Below the pieces are notes generated by a model. It did not search any database, was not told where the DNA came from, and saw only the letters and a list, made by a program, of their open reading frames with translations. A DNA stretch of 64,000 bases from Mesorhizobium sp. WSM3859 (GTDB taxonomy: Bacteria > Pseudomonadota > Alphaproteobacteria > Rhizobiales > Rhizobiaceae), in the NCBI RefSeq assembly GCF_002295065.1, contig NZ_NSGG01000020.1, positions 1-64,000 of the forward strand, read 5' to 3'. The position numbers were made by a program, and so were the translations under genes. Numbering within the stretch: position 1 is the stretch's first letter; each line of letters opens with the position of its first letter. Below, in pieces: positions 34,438-43,353 of the stretch.

Positions 34438-35637
34438 CTACCCCCGCGCCTGCCTTACCTCTGCCGGCGCTTCGTCCTTGCGCCGTTCCGCCCAACCGTC
34501 CAGCCAGTCGCGGCTCTGCATCTCGACCAGGCGCGAGGCGGTGCGCTCGAATTCGAACACTTCGGTGCCGCGTTTGGCCGTGTAGAGCCCTTCCGGCGCC
34601 GCCGCAGCGCTCATCACCAGCCGCATATGGTGGTCGTAGAGCGTGTCGATCAGAAGGATGAAGCGCTTGGCCTCATTGCGCTTGCCTTCGCCCAGCACCG
34701 GCACATGGTCGATGAAGACGGTCGAGAAGCGGCCGGCGATTGCCAGATAGTCGCGCGCGCCGAGCGGCTTTTCGCAGAGGTCGGCAAAGGAAAAGCGCGC
34801 CGCGTCGCCGGCGGCGCGTGGCACGACCAACTGACGGCCCTTCAGCGTCAGCGTCACCTCGCCGGTCGCCTGGCCATGCGTCATCGCCTGCCATGCCTCG
34901 TCCAGCGCGCGCGCGGCCGCGACGTCGTCCGGCGTGACATAGACCGGCTGCCGGTTGAGCTTTTCCTGCCGGTAGTCCTTGTCGGCATCGAGCGTCATCA
35001 TATGGGCATTGCGCTCGAGCAGCGAGATGAAAGGCAGGAAGAGCTGGCGGTTCAGCCCGTCGCGATAAAGGTTCTCCGGCGCCACGTTGGAGGTGGCGAC
35101 CAGCACCACGCCATTGGCGAACAGCGCCGAGAACAGGCGCGACAGGATCATGGCGTCGGCAATGTCGGTGACAGAGAACTCGTCGAAGCAAAGCACCCAG
35201 GCTTCATCGGCAAGCGCGCGGGCGACCGGCGGTATCGGATCGTCTTCCTTGACCGTGCCCTCCTTGCGCGCCTGCCGGTGCTTCTGGATCCGGTCCTGCA
35301 CATCGGCCATGAAATCGTTGAAATGCACGCGGCGCTTGCGGCGGACCGGCAAGAGCTCGAAGAACATGTCCATCAGCATGGTCTTGCCGCGCCCGACGCC
35401 GCCATGGATGTAGAGGCCCTTGACCGGCTCGCGCGGCTGCCGCTTGGCCGCGAACAGCCAGCCCAGCGCGCTCGATTTCTGCGCCAGTCTTTTGGCCGAA
35501 ATCTCGTCGATCAACCGATCGAGCGCGGCGACGATATGCTCCTGCGCCGGATCGCGCTCGACAGCGCCGCTCTGGACGAGATGGTCGTAGCGCTGCCTGA
35601 CGGTCGCATGGGTCTGGAGGCCGTCGCGCAGATGCAT
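34438..35637 (-). CDS. zapE: Cell division ATPase ZapE (AFG1-like)
   Basis: A 399-residue AFG1/LACE1-family P-loop ATPase. Walker A is GGVGRGKT (79-86) and Walker B is VLCFDEF (about 148-154). FNDFMADVQDRI and ATSNVAPENLYRDGLNR, the latter near sensor 1, are typical of the family. The E. coli homolog contacts the division ring. Adjacency to mdh-sucCD is common in Rhizobiales. Confidence 0.93.
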   Translation of the reverse strand: MHLRDGLQTHATVRQRYDHLVQSGAVERDPAQEHIVAALDRLIDEISAKRLAQKSSALGWLFAAKRQPREPVKGLYIHGGVGRGKTMLMDMFFELLPVRRKRRVHFNDFMADVQDRIQKHRQARKEGTVKEDDPIPPVARALADEAWVLCFDEFSVTDIADAMILSRLFSALFANGVVLVATSNVAPENLYRDGLNRQLFLPFISLLERNAHMMTLDADKDYRQEKLNRQPVYVTPDDVAAARALDEAWQAMTHGQATGEVTLTLKGRQLVVPRAAGDAARFSFADLCEKPLGARDYLAIAGRFSTVFIDHVPVLGEGKRNEAKRFILLIDTLYDHHMRLVMSAAAAPEGLYTAKRGTEVFEFERTASRLVEMQSRDWLDGWAERRKDEAPAEVRQARG

Positions 35638-35689
35638 GGGTTCACGTCATTTGCTTTGAGCAGAATGCTCTAAAGAGGCGCCGGGCTAT

Positions 35690-35819
35690 GTTGAGATTCA
35701 GGTCAGGCCGAGCCGAGAAGGGTGGCTTCCGAGAACCGGAGCGGAGCGTACTTTTCGTACGTGGGCACCGGAAGCGCAGGAAGCCGCAATTCGCAGGCCG
35801 GCATCACCTGAATATCAGC
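35690..35819. repeat. Family F structured repeat, copy 2 (~130 bp)
   Basis: Matches 5116-5244 along its length. The centre is a hairpin with CGTAC-TTTTC-GTACG, flanked by CCGGAGCGGAG and CACCGGAAGCGC. It lies five bases after the stop of the Omp19-like lipoprotein gene, in the same position and orientation as copy 1 behind another lipoprotein gene. Confidence 0.88.
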
Positions 35820-35824
35820 ATAGC

Positions 35825-36400
35825 CTACCTTGTAAGCGAGATGGGCTGCCCATTGGAAGTCTGGCCGTCGAACTTTTCGCCGCCTGACGAATAGAGCCTG
35901 GCCAGCGGGCCGCCATTTTCGTCGTAGAGCGTCAGCTGCTTGCCGGCGACATTCCACGACTTGATGCCGTCGATCGGCGCCGGGCAGTGCAGCGGACCGG
36001 CGCGGTAGCCGGCGCCGAATTTGGTCTGCGGCGTCGCCACCTTGCAGCTCTGCCCGGAGACATTGACGCTCCACACGCCGGCGACACTGGCCGCGGTGAG
36101 ATCGGTGGCGCCGGCGGGCGCGGTGCCGTCCGGCGGCAGCGAAGCGACCTGGGTGTTTTTCGGCGCGGTCGGGAATTGCGACGGATCGGTGGTGCCGGGA
36201 GCGGCCGGCGGCGGCAGCTGATTCTGCGTCACCGTGCCGGACGGCGCCGGCGTCAGCGGCGCCGGCTGCTGGTCGTCCATCGACGAGAAGCGTGAAGTCG
36301 AGCAGCCGCTGGCGACCAGCGCGGCCAGCGATACGGCCACAAGACCGGTCCGCGAAAAGAGGGGGGACCGCGAAAAGGGGCGGGTCATCGAAAAATTCAT
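35825..36400 (-). CDS. Omp19-like outer-membrane lipoprotein (protease inhibitor fold)
   Basis: A 191-residue lipoprotein closely resembling Brucella Omp19. It has the lipobox LAALVASGC near residue 33, a Pro-rich linker (TVTQNQLPPP, TQVASLPP) and a C-terminal AprI/Inh barrel. That domain reads VAGVWSVNVSGQSCKVATPQ, TKFGAGYRAGPLHCP and LYSSGGEKFDGQTSNGQPIS. The Inh disulfide pair is SCKVA and LHCP. Brucella Omp19 inhibits host proteases, so a protective role is inferred. The start MNFSMT follows a GGAGG ribosome-binding site; the longer frame is not used. Confidence 0.9.
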   Translation of the reverse strand: MNFSMTRPFSRSPLFSRTGLVAVSLAALVASGCSTSRFSSMDDQQPAPLTPAPSGTVTQNQLPPPAAPGTTDPSQFPTAPKNTQVASLPPDGTAPAGATDLTAASVAGVWSVNVSGQSCKVATPQTKFGAGYRAGPLHCPAPIDGIKSWNVAGKQLTLYDENGGPLARLYSSGGEKFDGQTSNGQPISLTR

Positions 36401-36595
36401 CAAAACCTCCGTCGGATCCGGCCGGGGAGCCATCCGCGTAATCTCCGCTCCACCAAGATGGCGAAGGTGGCAGAATTTCAACCCGATATGGTTAAAATAG
36501 GGTTTTCGAGCCGGATGTTGCAAATTTATCGCAGCAAGCGTACGCCGCCGGAAAGCCGCGCCGTGGAATTCGTCTAAGCCGTTGAGAGATCGGCA

Positions 36596-37033
36596 TTAAA
36601 TCCGGGCGCTCGGCACGAATACATAGCCATCCGGGCCGACGATGTAGCATTCGCGCAGGCCATGCGGCTTGTCGATGGAGCCGGCCAGCACGATGTGGCC
36701 GAGCGCCGCCGCCTTTATCTCGACCGCATCCGGATCGGCGCCGTAGAGGCGCAATTCGATGCCGGCGCCGCGTGTCTCGGCACTCGAAGTGACCCCGGTC
36801 ATCGGATTGTCAAGATAGGAATGGTCGGCATGGAGCATGAAGACCGAGCCCAAAAGCTCGATCGCCGCGAAATCCTCGTCGGCATAGATGATGCGGGCGC
36901 CAAGGACGTCGCGGCAGAAAGCTTCCATTGCCGCCATGTCGGTGACCAGCAGGTTGACGCCGACCCCAAGCGGCAGCGAGCGGCCGAAATCCTCGGCCTT
37001 CATCCACGGTGTCCTGGTTCGCTTCATCGCCAT
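36596..37033 (-). CDS. Glyoxalase/bleomycin resistance (VOC) family protein
   Basis: A 145-residue single VOC module. VGVNLLVTDMAAMEAFCRDV is the first beta-alpha unit, ELLGSVFMLHADHSY provides a possible metal His and the last unit ends ECYIVGPDGYVFVPSARI. VOC proteins bind or modify small molecules on a metal; the substrate is unknown. It is monocistronic. Confidence 0.8.
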   Translation of the reverse strand: MAMKRTRTPWMKAEDFGRSLPLGVGVNLLVTDMAAMEAFCRDVLGARIIYADEDFAAIELLGSVFMLHADHSYLDNPMTGVTSSAETRGAGIELRLYGADPDAVEIKAAALGHIVLAGSIDKPHGLRECYIVGPDGYVFVPSARI

Positions 37034-37158
37034 GGCGGTCGTCCCTCTCCCGCGATCCTAGATGAAGCGGATTCCGCCCATTGGCATTCGCCAGCAAAAT
37101 GCTTGCGCCAGGCAGGCGTCTCCTTATCTCAGGAGGGGACCGAGCCGGCGGAGTGAGA

Positions 37159-38166
37159 ATGGCCGCGAGAAAAAGAACCGCCAACCGCTACTACAGCGGC
37201 CCGCCCAGCGATCATTTCGACGGCGCCTTGTTCTTCAATCCCGACGGCAAGCCGCCGGGGCGCTTCAGCGATCTCCTCAGATGGCAATTCAGCGGCGGAC
37301 GGGCGAAATGGCCCGCCGCCGTTCCGAGCCCTCACCCGCAGGCGAAGCCAGTGCGTCGGGTGGATGGCGGCGCGCTCAGGCTCACGATGGTCGGCCACGC
37401 CTCGCTTCTCATCCAGACCGCCGGCCTGAACATCCTGACCGATCCGGTCTGGTCAGAGCGGGCCTCGCCCTTCGCCTTCGCCGGCCCGAGAAGGGTCAAT
37501 GCGCCAGGGATCGCCTTTGCCGACCTGCCGCCGATCGACCTGATCCTGGTCAGCCACAATCATTACGACCATCTCGACCTCGCCACGCTGAGGCGGCTGA
37601 AGGAGAGCCACGACGCACGCGTCATCACGCCGCTCGGCAACGGCACCATCATCCACGGCGCCGTGCCCGGCATGCGGCTCAGCGCGCATGATTGGGGCGA
37701 CAGGATCGACGCCGGGGCAGCCGCCATCCATGTCGAACCGGCGCATCACTGGTCGGCGCGCGGCGGGCGCGACCGCCGTATGGCGCTTTGGGCTGGCTTC
37801 GTCGTCGAAACGGCGGGCGGCAACATCTATTTCGCCGGCGACACCGGCTTCCATGACGGCATCAACTACCGGCTGATGGCAAAAAAGCATGGCGGCTTCC
37901 GCCTCGCCATCCTGCCGATCGGCGCCTATGAGCCGCGCTGGTTCATGGCGCCGCAGCACCAGAACCCGGAAGAGGCCGTAGAGGGCATGAAGCTCTGCAA
38001 CGCGGCCCACGCTGCCGGCTGCCACTGGGGCACGTTCCACCTCACCGACGAGCCATTCGAGGAGCCGGCGCAGAAACTTTCTGAGGCGCTCGAGGCCCAC
38101 GGCCTGCCGCCGGAGCGTTTCCGCGCCATGCGTCCCGGCGAGGTCTGGGATATACCGGCTATCTGA
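37159..38166 (+). CDS. MBL-fold metallohydrolase, NAPE-PLD-like
   Basis: A 335-residue metallo-beta-lactamase-fold protein. The metal motif is SHNHYDHLD (HxHxDH); later ligands are in EPAHHWSARG, FAGDTGFHDG and CHWGTFHLTDEP. The N-terminus YYSGPPSDHFDGALFFNP is characteristic of the NAPE-phospholipase D-like branch. The substrate is unproven and could be a phospholipid or lactone. The chosen start, MAARKR, follows GGCGGAGTGAGA; an upstream ATG at 37081 is less likely. Confidence 0.88.
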   Translation: MAARKRTANRYYSGPPSDHFDGALFFNPDGKPPGRFSDLLRWQFSGGRAKWPAAVPSPHPQAKPVRRVDGGALRLTMVGHASLLIQTAGLNILTDPVWSERASPFAFAGPRRVNAPGIAFADLPPIDLILVSHNHYDHLDLATLRRLKESHDARVITPLGNGTIIHGAVPGMRLSAHDWGDRIDAGAAAIHVEPAHHWSARGGRDRRMALWAGFVVETAGGNIYFAGDTGFHDGINYRLMAKKHGGFRLAILPIGAYEPRWFMAPQHQNPEEAVEGMKLCNAAHAAGCHWGTFHLTDEPFEEPAQKLSEALEAHGLPPERFRAMRPGEVWDIPAI

Positions 38167-38227
38167 CGAAGGAACCCGAGCCCGCGAAACGCGTTGGTTT
38201 CGCGACGCAATTTCGCCGGAGCTTCCC

Positions 38228-38389
38228 ATGATCAGGTGGATCATCATTCTTCTCATCATTGCCGCCGCCGCCAGCCTGCTCGGCATGCCGGCGCTGGCTG
38301 GTGCCGCTGCCATGGGCGCGCGCGTGCTGATCGGCATCGTGCTGATCCTCTTCCTGCTGCTCGTGCTAGGCGTCTTCGCCGTCACATAA
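38228..38389 (+). CDS. DUF1328 small membrane protein
   Basis: A 53-residue protein with two hydrophobic helices (IIILLIIAAAASLLG and LIGIVLILFLLLVLGVFA) around a GAAAMGARV turn, the DUF1328 (YtjA) layout. Function unknown. It is predicted to lie in the inner membrane and is easily missed because of its size. Confidence 0.8.
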   Translation: MIRWIIILLIIAAAASLLGMPALAGAAAMGARVLIGIVLILFLLLVLGVFAVT

Positions 38390-38464
38390 GAGACTCGGCT
38401 GGACTGGTAATTCCGGGCCGTTTCAGCCATATAGCGGCCAAATGGAACTGGAACGACCGGTTAG

Positions 38465-39349
38465 ATGGCAGGCAGGGCCCCCTTCGCCAAGATGAACGGC
38501 ATCGGCAACGAGATCATCGTTGCCGATATGCGCGGCCGTGCCGACAGGGTCACGCCGGCGGCGGCGATCGCGCTCAACGCCGACGCGGCGACCAGGTTCG
38601 ACCAGATCATGGCGATCCACGATGCGCGGACGCCCGGCACCGGCTATTATATAGACATCCTGAACTCGGACGGATCCGGGGCGCAGGCCTGTGGCAACGG
38701 CACGCGCTGCGTCGTCCAGGCTCTGGCCGCCGAGACCGGCCAGAAGAACTTCACCTTCGAGACCCGCGCCGGCATCCTGAATGCCCAAGAGCATCCCGAC
38801 GGTACGATCTCGGTCGACATGGGCAAGCCGCGCTTCGGCTGGCAGGAGATCCCGCTGGCGGAAGAGTTCCGCGATACCCGCATGATCGAATTGCAGATCG
38901 GCCCAATCGACGCGCCGGTGCTGCATTCGCCCTCGGCGGTGTCGATGGGCAACCCACACGCGATCTTCTGGGTCGACAACGACGTCTGGTCCTACGAACT
39001 CGACCGATTCGGCCCGCTGCTCGAAAACCATCCGATCTTTCCCGAGCGCGCCAACATCACACTGGCGCAGGTCACGTCGCCCGAGACCATGATCATCCGC
39101 ACCTGGGAACGCGGCGCCGGCCTGACCAAGGCCTGCGGCTCGGCCGCCTGCGCCGCCGTGGTTGCCGCCGCCCGCACCAAGCGCACCGGCCGCAGCGTGT
39201 CATTGATGACGCCGGGCGGCGGCGAATTGCATGTCGAATGGCGCGACGACGACCACGTCATCCTGACCGGCGCCGCCGAATGGGAATTTTCCGGCAGCTT
39301 CGATCCCTCGACCGGCGCCTGGGTCCGCGACACCGAAAGCGCCGCCTGA
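38465..39349 (+). CDS. dapF: Diaminopimelate epimerase
   Basis: A 294-residue epimerase that makes meso-diaminopimelate for lysine and peptidoglycan. The catalytic Cys pair is C76 (QACGNGTRC) and C224 (KACGSAACA). FAKMNGIGNEIIVAD at the N-terminus is typical, although the family often has GNDF at that place. The stop overlaps the start of mtaB (ATGA), so the two are translationally coupled. Confidence 0.97.
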   Translation: MAGRAPFAKMNGIGNEIIVADMRGRADRVTPAAAIALNADAATRFDQIMAIHDARTPGTGYYIDILNSDGSGAQACGNGTRCVVQALAAETGQKNFTFETRAGILNAQEHPDGTISVDMGKPRFGWQEIPLAEEFRDTRMIELQIGPIDAPVLHSPSAVSMGNPHAIFWVDNDVWSYELDRFGPLLENHPIFPERANITLAQVTSPETMIIRTWERGAGLTKACGSAACAAVVAAARTKRTGRSVSLMTPGGGELHVEWRDDDHVILTGAAEWEFSGSFDPSTGAWVRDTESAA

Positions 39350-40674
39350 TGTCCGCCCTTGAAAAAGGCGCGGCCCAAGCCCCCACCGGCAAGGGCATCG
39401 ACGTCGTCACCTTCGGCTGCCGCCTCAACACCTATGAATCGGAAGTGATGCGCCGCGAGGCCGAAAGCGCCGGCCTCGGCGCGCTGCAAGGCGGCGCCGT
39501 CATCTTCAACACCTGCGCGGTCACCGCAGAGGCGGTGCGCCAGGCCAAGCAGGCGATCCGCAAGACGCGCCGCGAGAACCCTTCAGCCCGCATCATCGTC
39601 ACCGGCTGCGCGGCGCAGACCGAGCCGCAGAATTTCGCCGCCATGGACGGGGTCGACCTCGTGCTTGGCAACGAGGAAAAGCTCAAGGCGAACTCCTATC
39701 GTGCGCTGCCCGATTTCGGCGTCAACGACACCGAGAAGGCGCGCGTCAACGACATCTTTTCGGTGCGCGAGACGGCAGGCCACATGGTCGACGCCATCGA
39801 AGGCCGGGCGCGCGCCTTCGTGCAGGTGCAAAATGGTTGCGACCATCGCTGCACCTTCTGCATCATCCCCTATGGCCGCGGCAATTCGCGTTCCGTGCCG
39901 ATGGGCGCCGTGGTCGAGCAGGTGAAGCGCCTTGCCGGCAACGGCTATGCCGAGATCGTGCTTTCCGGCGTCGACATGACCAGTTTCGGCGCTGACCTGC
40001 CGGGCAGCCCGAAGCTTGGAAAACTGGTGAAGACCATTCTCAGGCAGGTGCCGGACGTTAAGCGGCTGCGGCTGTCCTCAATTGATTCCATCGAGGCCGA
40101 CGACGACCTGCTCGAGGCGATCGCCACCGAGCCAAGGCTGATGCCGCATCTGCACCTGTCGCTGCAGTCTGGCGACGACATGATCCTGAAGCGCATGAAG
40201 CGGCGCCATCTGCGCGACCAGTCGATCCGCTTCTGCGAGGACGTGCGTAAGCTGCGCCCCGGGATCGTCTTCGGCGCCGACATCATCGCCGGCTTCCCGA
40301 CCGAGACCGAGGCGATGTTCGAGAATTCGGAGAAGATCGTCGAGGAATGCGGCCTGACGCATCTGCACGTCTTCCCGTTTTCGCCGCGCGAAGGCACGCC
40401 CGCGGCGCGCATGCCGCAGGTCCGCCGCGAGGTGGTGAAGGCGCGCGCCGCGAGATTGCGCGCCGCCGGCGAGGCCGCCTATCGCCGTCATCTGACCTCG
40501 CTCCCCGGCACGCGGCAGTCGATCCTGATCGAACGCGACGGGCTCGGCCGCACCGAAGGTTTTACGCTGGCTGCGATCGACGCCGGTGCGCCCGGCGAGA
40601 TCGTCGAAGCCATCATCACCGGCCATGACGGCGCCCGACTGATTGCGGCCCCGCTTGCCGCGCAAGCCGCCTGA
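39349..40674 (+). CDS. mtaB: tRNA t6A37 methylthiotransferase MtaB
   Basis: A 441-residue radical-SAM enzyme that adds the methylthio group of ms2t6A. The N-terminal methylthiotransferase domain supplies C24, C56 and C87 for one cluster. The radical-SAM motif is C164-x3-C168-x2-C171 (NGCDHRCTFCIIPYGRG). A short TRAM-like tail follows. The order dapF-mtaB-ftsY is conserved in Rhizobiales. It begins inside the dapF stop. Confidence 0.95.
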   Translation: MSALEKGAAQAPTGKGIDVVTFGCRLNTYESEVMRREAESAGLGALQGGAVIFNTCAVTAEAVRQAKQAIRKTRRENPSARIIVTGCAAQTEPQNFAAMDGVDLVLGNEEKLKANSYRALPDFGVNDTEKARVNDIFSVRETAGHMVDAIEGRARAFVQVQNGCDHRCTFCIIPYGRGNSRSVPMGAVVEQVKRLAGNGYAEIVLSGVDMTSFGADLPGSPKLGKLVKTILRQVPDVKRLRLSSIDSIEADDDLLEAIATEPRLMPHLHLSLQSGDDMILKRMKRRHLRDQSIRFCEDVRKLRPGIVFGADIIAGFPTETEAMFENSEKIVEECGLTHLHVFPFSPREGTPAARMPQVRREVVKARAARLRAAGEAAYRRHLTSLPGTRQSILIERDGLGRTEGFTLAAIDAGAPGEIVEAIITGHDGARLIAAPLAAQAA

Positions 40675-40689
40675 GAAACTGCGAGACGC

Positions 40690-42618
40690 ATGGTTGGTTT
40701 ATTCAAGAAGATATTTTCGTTCGGCAAGAAAGAGGTCGTCGAGGAGCGCGTTGACGAGGGGGCCCCGCTGCCGCCGATCAAATGGGACCAGCTGGACGCG
40801 CTGAAGCCGGAGGCCGATCAGGCCGCGCCCTACCCTCCCCTCGATGGGGAGGGTCGCCACGAAGTGGCGGGGCGGGGTGATAGCGCCGACGCTGGCGCCA
40901 GTCACCCCCACCCCCGAGCTACGCTCGGGACCTCCCCCATCGAGGGGGAGGTAGAGGTCGCGCCTCAGCCTGCCCCCGAAGAGCCCATACCCGAGCCGGC
41001 GCCAACGATCCCGCCGGAACCCGAGCCAACAATTCCCGCCGAGCCGGAACCGCTGCCGGAACCTGAACCGGAAGAAGAGCCGCAACCGGCGCCTGAGAAG
41101 CCTGAGCCGCCGGCCCCGGAGGAAGTGCCGCCGGCACGACCCGAGCCTTTGCCCGCGCCCGAACCCGCGCCGCAGGAAGTGCCCGCACCCGCGCCAGCTC
41201 AGCCGGACATCGAGCCTTCGCGCCCGGAACCGCAGCCCGAGCCGGCGCCGGTCGAAGTGCCGACGCCGCCGAGCGAGGTTCCGGCTGAAACGCCGACACC
41301 CATCGAGGTTCCGCCAGCAGCGCCGCCTTCCGTCGAGCCAAGCTCAGCAAAGGTCGGCGCTGCCCCTCATCCGCCTGCCGGCACCTTCTCCCCGTATAGA
41401 GACGGGGAGAAGGAAGAAGCTCCAACGCCCGCGCCTCCCTCTCCCCGTCCTTCACGGGGAGAGGGTAAGGGTGAGGGGCAGCGCCAGCTTCCGGAGGATC
41501 TGGCACCATCCGCCGAGGCCGACGCGGAAATCGCGCCTCCCATTAGACAGCCGGCGCCCGTCGAGCCGCAGCCGATCCATGCCGAGATCGCACCGGAGCC
41601 GGAGGCCGTGCCGCCGCCATCCCCCTCCATCGGCAAGGTGACGGTGGCGAAAAAGGTCGAGCAGAAGGCCGAGCCGGTAAAAGCGCCGGAGCCGGCGCCG
41701 CGACGCTCCTGGTTCCAGCGCATGCGCGACGGGCTGGCCCGCTCCTCGCGCGAGCTCACCGGCAACATCGCCGGCGTCTTCACCAAGCGAAAGCTGGACG
41801 ACGACACGCTGCAGGACCTGGAGGACGTGCTGATCCGCGCCGATCTCGGCGTCGAGACGGCGCTGCGCGTCACCGATTCGCTCGCCTCCAGCCGCTATGG
41901 CCGCGACGTCTCCGACTCTGAGGTCCGCGCCGTCATGGCGGCGGAGGTGGAGAAGGTCCTGACCCCGGTGGCAAAGCCGCTCGAGCTCGACCTCAGCCAT
42001 AAGCCGCATGTCATCCTGGTGGTCGGCGTCAACGGCACCGGCAAGACCACCACCATCGGCAAGTTGGCCGCCAAGCTCACCGATGGCGGCCTCAAGGTGA
42101 TGCTGGCCGCCGGCGATACGTTCCGCGCCGCAGCGATCGAGCAGTTGAAAATCTGGGGCGAGCGCACGAAATCGCCTGTCATCGCCACCAAGCTCGGCGC
42201 CGATGCCGCGGGCCTTGCCTATGACGCCTTCGAGAAGGCCAAGGAGGCCGGCTCCGACGTGCTGATCATCGACACGGCCGGCCGCCTGCAGAACAAGACC
42301 GAGCTGATGGCCGAGCTGGAGAAGATCGTGCGCGTGCTCGGAAAACTCGATCCGGAAGCGCCGCACACCGTGCTGCAGACGGTCGACGCCACCACCGGCC
42401 AGAACGCGCTGAACCAGGTCGAGATCTTCCGCAATGTCGCCGGCGTCAACGGGCTGGTGATGACCAAGCTGGACGGCACGGCACGCGGCGGTATTCTGGT
42501 GGCGATCGCCGCCAAGCACCGGCTGCCTGTCTATTTCATCGGCGTCGGCGAGCAAGTCGACGACCTCGAGCCGTTTTCCGCCAGCGAATTCGCCAGGGCA
42601 ATCGCCGGCGTCGCCTGA
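40690..42618 (+). CDS. ftsY: Signal recognition particle receptor FtsY with repeat-bearing linker
   Basis: A 642-residue FtsY, the docking GTPase for SRP-ribosome complexes at the inner membrane. The short basic start MVGLFKKIFSFGKKE is a membrane-targeting segment. The C-terminal NG domain begins near 340; its G motifs are GVNGTGKTTTIGKLA (about 447) and DTAGRLQNK (about 527), with TKLDGTARGG after. The long acidic Pro/Glu linker contains two stretches (about 48-89 and 227-263) encoded by palindromic repeats read in frame. This helps make the protein longer than usual. Confidence 0.96.
   Translation: MVGLFKKIFSFGKKEVVEERVDEGAPLPPIKWDQLDALKPEADQAAPYPPLDGEGRHEVAGRGDSADAGASHPHPRATLGTSPIEGEVEVAPQPAPEEPIPEPAPTIPPEPEPTIPAEPEPLPEPEPEEEPQPAPEKPEPPAPEEVPPARPEPLPAPEPAPQEVPAPAPAQPDIEPSRPEPQPEPAPVEVPTPPSEVPAETPTPIEVPPAAPPSVEPSSAKVGAAPHPPAGTFSPYRDGEKEEAPTPAPPSPRPSRGEGKGEGQRQLPEDLAPSAEADAEIAPPIRQPAPVEPQPIHAEIAPEPEAVPPPSPSIGKVTVAKKVEQKAEPVKAPEPAPRRSWFQRMRDGLARSSRELTGNIAGVFTKRKLDDDTLQDLEDVLIRADLGVETALRVTDSLASSRYGRDVSDSEVRAVMAAEVEKVLTPVAKPLELDLSHKPHVILVVGVNGTGKTTTIGKLAAKLTDGGLKVMLAAGDTFRAAAIEQLKIWGERTKSPVIATKLGADAAGLAYDAFEKAKEAGSDVLIIDTAGRLQNKTELMAELEKIVRVLGKLDPEAPHTVLQTVDATTGQNALNQVEIFRNVAGVNGLVMTKLDGTARGGILVAIAAKHRLPVYFIGVGEQVDDLEPFSASEFARAIAGVA
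40832..40955. repeat. Palindromic repeat inside ftsY, copy 1
   Basis: CCTCCCCTCGATGGGGAGGG is the left hairpin and CCTCCCCCATCGAGGGGGAG the right. Between them, GGGGCGGGGTGATAGCGCC and its partner CAGTCACCCCCACCCCCGA make a long inverted repeat. The frame stays open through about 41 codons. It resembles the intergenic family B elements. Confidence 0.88.
41370..41478. repeat. Palindromic repeat inside ftsY, copy 2
   Basis: CCCCTCATCCGCCTGCCGGC, CTTCTCCCCGTATAGAGACG and GGGAGAAGG form one half. The other is CTCTCCCCGTCCTTCACGGG, then GAGAGGGTAAGGGTGAGGGG. Both halves are family B hairpins in inverted order, again without a stop codon in the ftsY frame. Confidence 0.88.
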
Positions 42619-42681
42619 ACAAAGGCGTGATCTTGGAAGGCCGCCCGCTTTTCGGCCAGATCATGCGCAACAAGGACTTTT

Positions 42682-43338
42682 ATGAACATCCTCGAACGCG
42701 ACCCGTCCGATCCACGCCGCAAGCCGATGAACCCCGGCCTGAAATTCCTGCTCGAGCTGGGACCGGGCCTGGTGTTCTTCTTCACCACCATCCGCGGCGA
42801 GTGGCTGGCCGAGAAATTCCCGGTGCTCACCCATCTCGGCGAGCCGATCCTGATCGCCACCGCCTTCTTCATGGTCGCGACCGCGCTTTCGCTGAGCGCT
42901 TCCTGGCTGCTGACGCGCAGCCTGCCGCTGATGCCGCTCGTGTCGGCGATCGTCGTCTTCGTCTTCGGCGCGCTCGCGCTTTACCTGCAGGACAAGACCT
43001 TCGCCTTCATGAAGCCGACGATCATCAATTCGCTGTTCGGCGTAACCCTGCTCGGCGGGCTGCTGTTCGGCCGCTCGCTGCTCGGCTACGTGTTCGATTC
43101 CGCCTTCCAGCTCGATGCCGAGGGCTGGCGCAAGCTGACCTTCCGCTGGGGCCTGTTCTTCCTGTTCCTGGCCGTGCTCAACGAGGTCGTGTGGCGCAAC
43201 TTCTCCGAGGCGACCTGGCTATATTTCAAGGTCTGGGGCACGATCCCGATCACCTTGCTGTTCACCTTCAGCCAGATGCCGCTGATCATGCGCCACTCGC
43301 TCGAGGAAAAACCCAAGGAAGAGAAGGCCGGCAACTAA
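42682..43338 (+). CDS. yciB: Inner-membrane septation protein A (YciB/IspZ)
   Basis: A 218-residue multi-pass membrane protein with about six helices. The family signatures are FLLELGPGLVFFFTT, LFGVTLLGGLLFGRSLL and WGLFFLFLAVLNEVVWRNFS. YciB proteins affect cell-envelope synthesis and septation. The charged C-terminus (EEKPKEEKAGN) is cytosolic. It lies 63 bases after ftsY, as in related genomes. Confidence 0.93.
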   Translation: MNILERDPSDPRRKPMNPGLKFLLELGPGLVFFFTTIRGEWLAEKFPVLTHLGEPILIATAFFMVATALSLSASWLLTRSLPLMPLVSAIVVFVFGALALYLQDKTFAFMKPTIINSLFGVTLLGGLLFGRSLLGYVFDSAFQLDAEGWRKLTFRWGLFFLFLAVLNEVVWRNFSEATWLYFKVWGTIPITLLFTFSQMPLIMRHSLEEKPKEEKAGN

Positions 43339-43353
43339 GGGTCAGGGGGCGAC

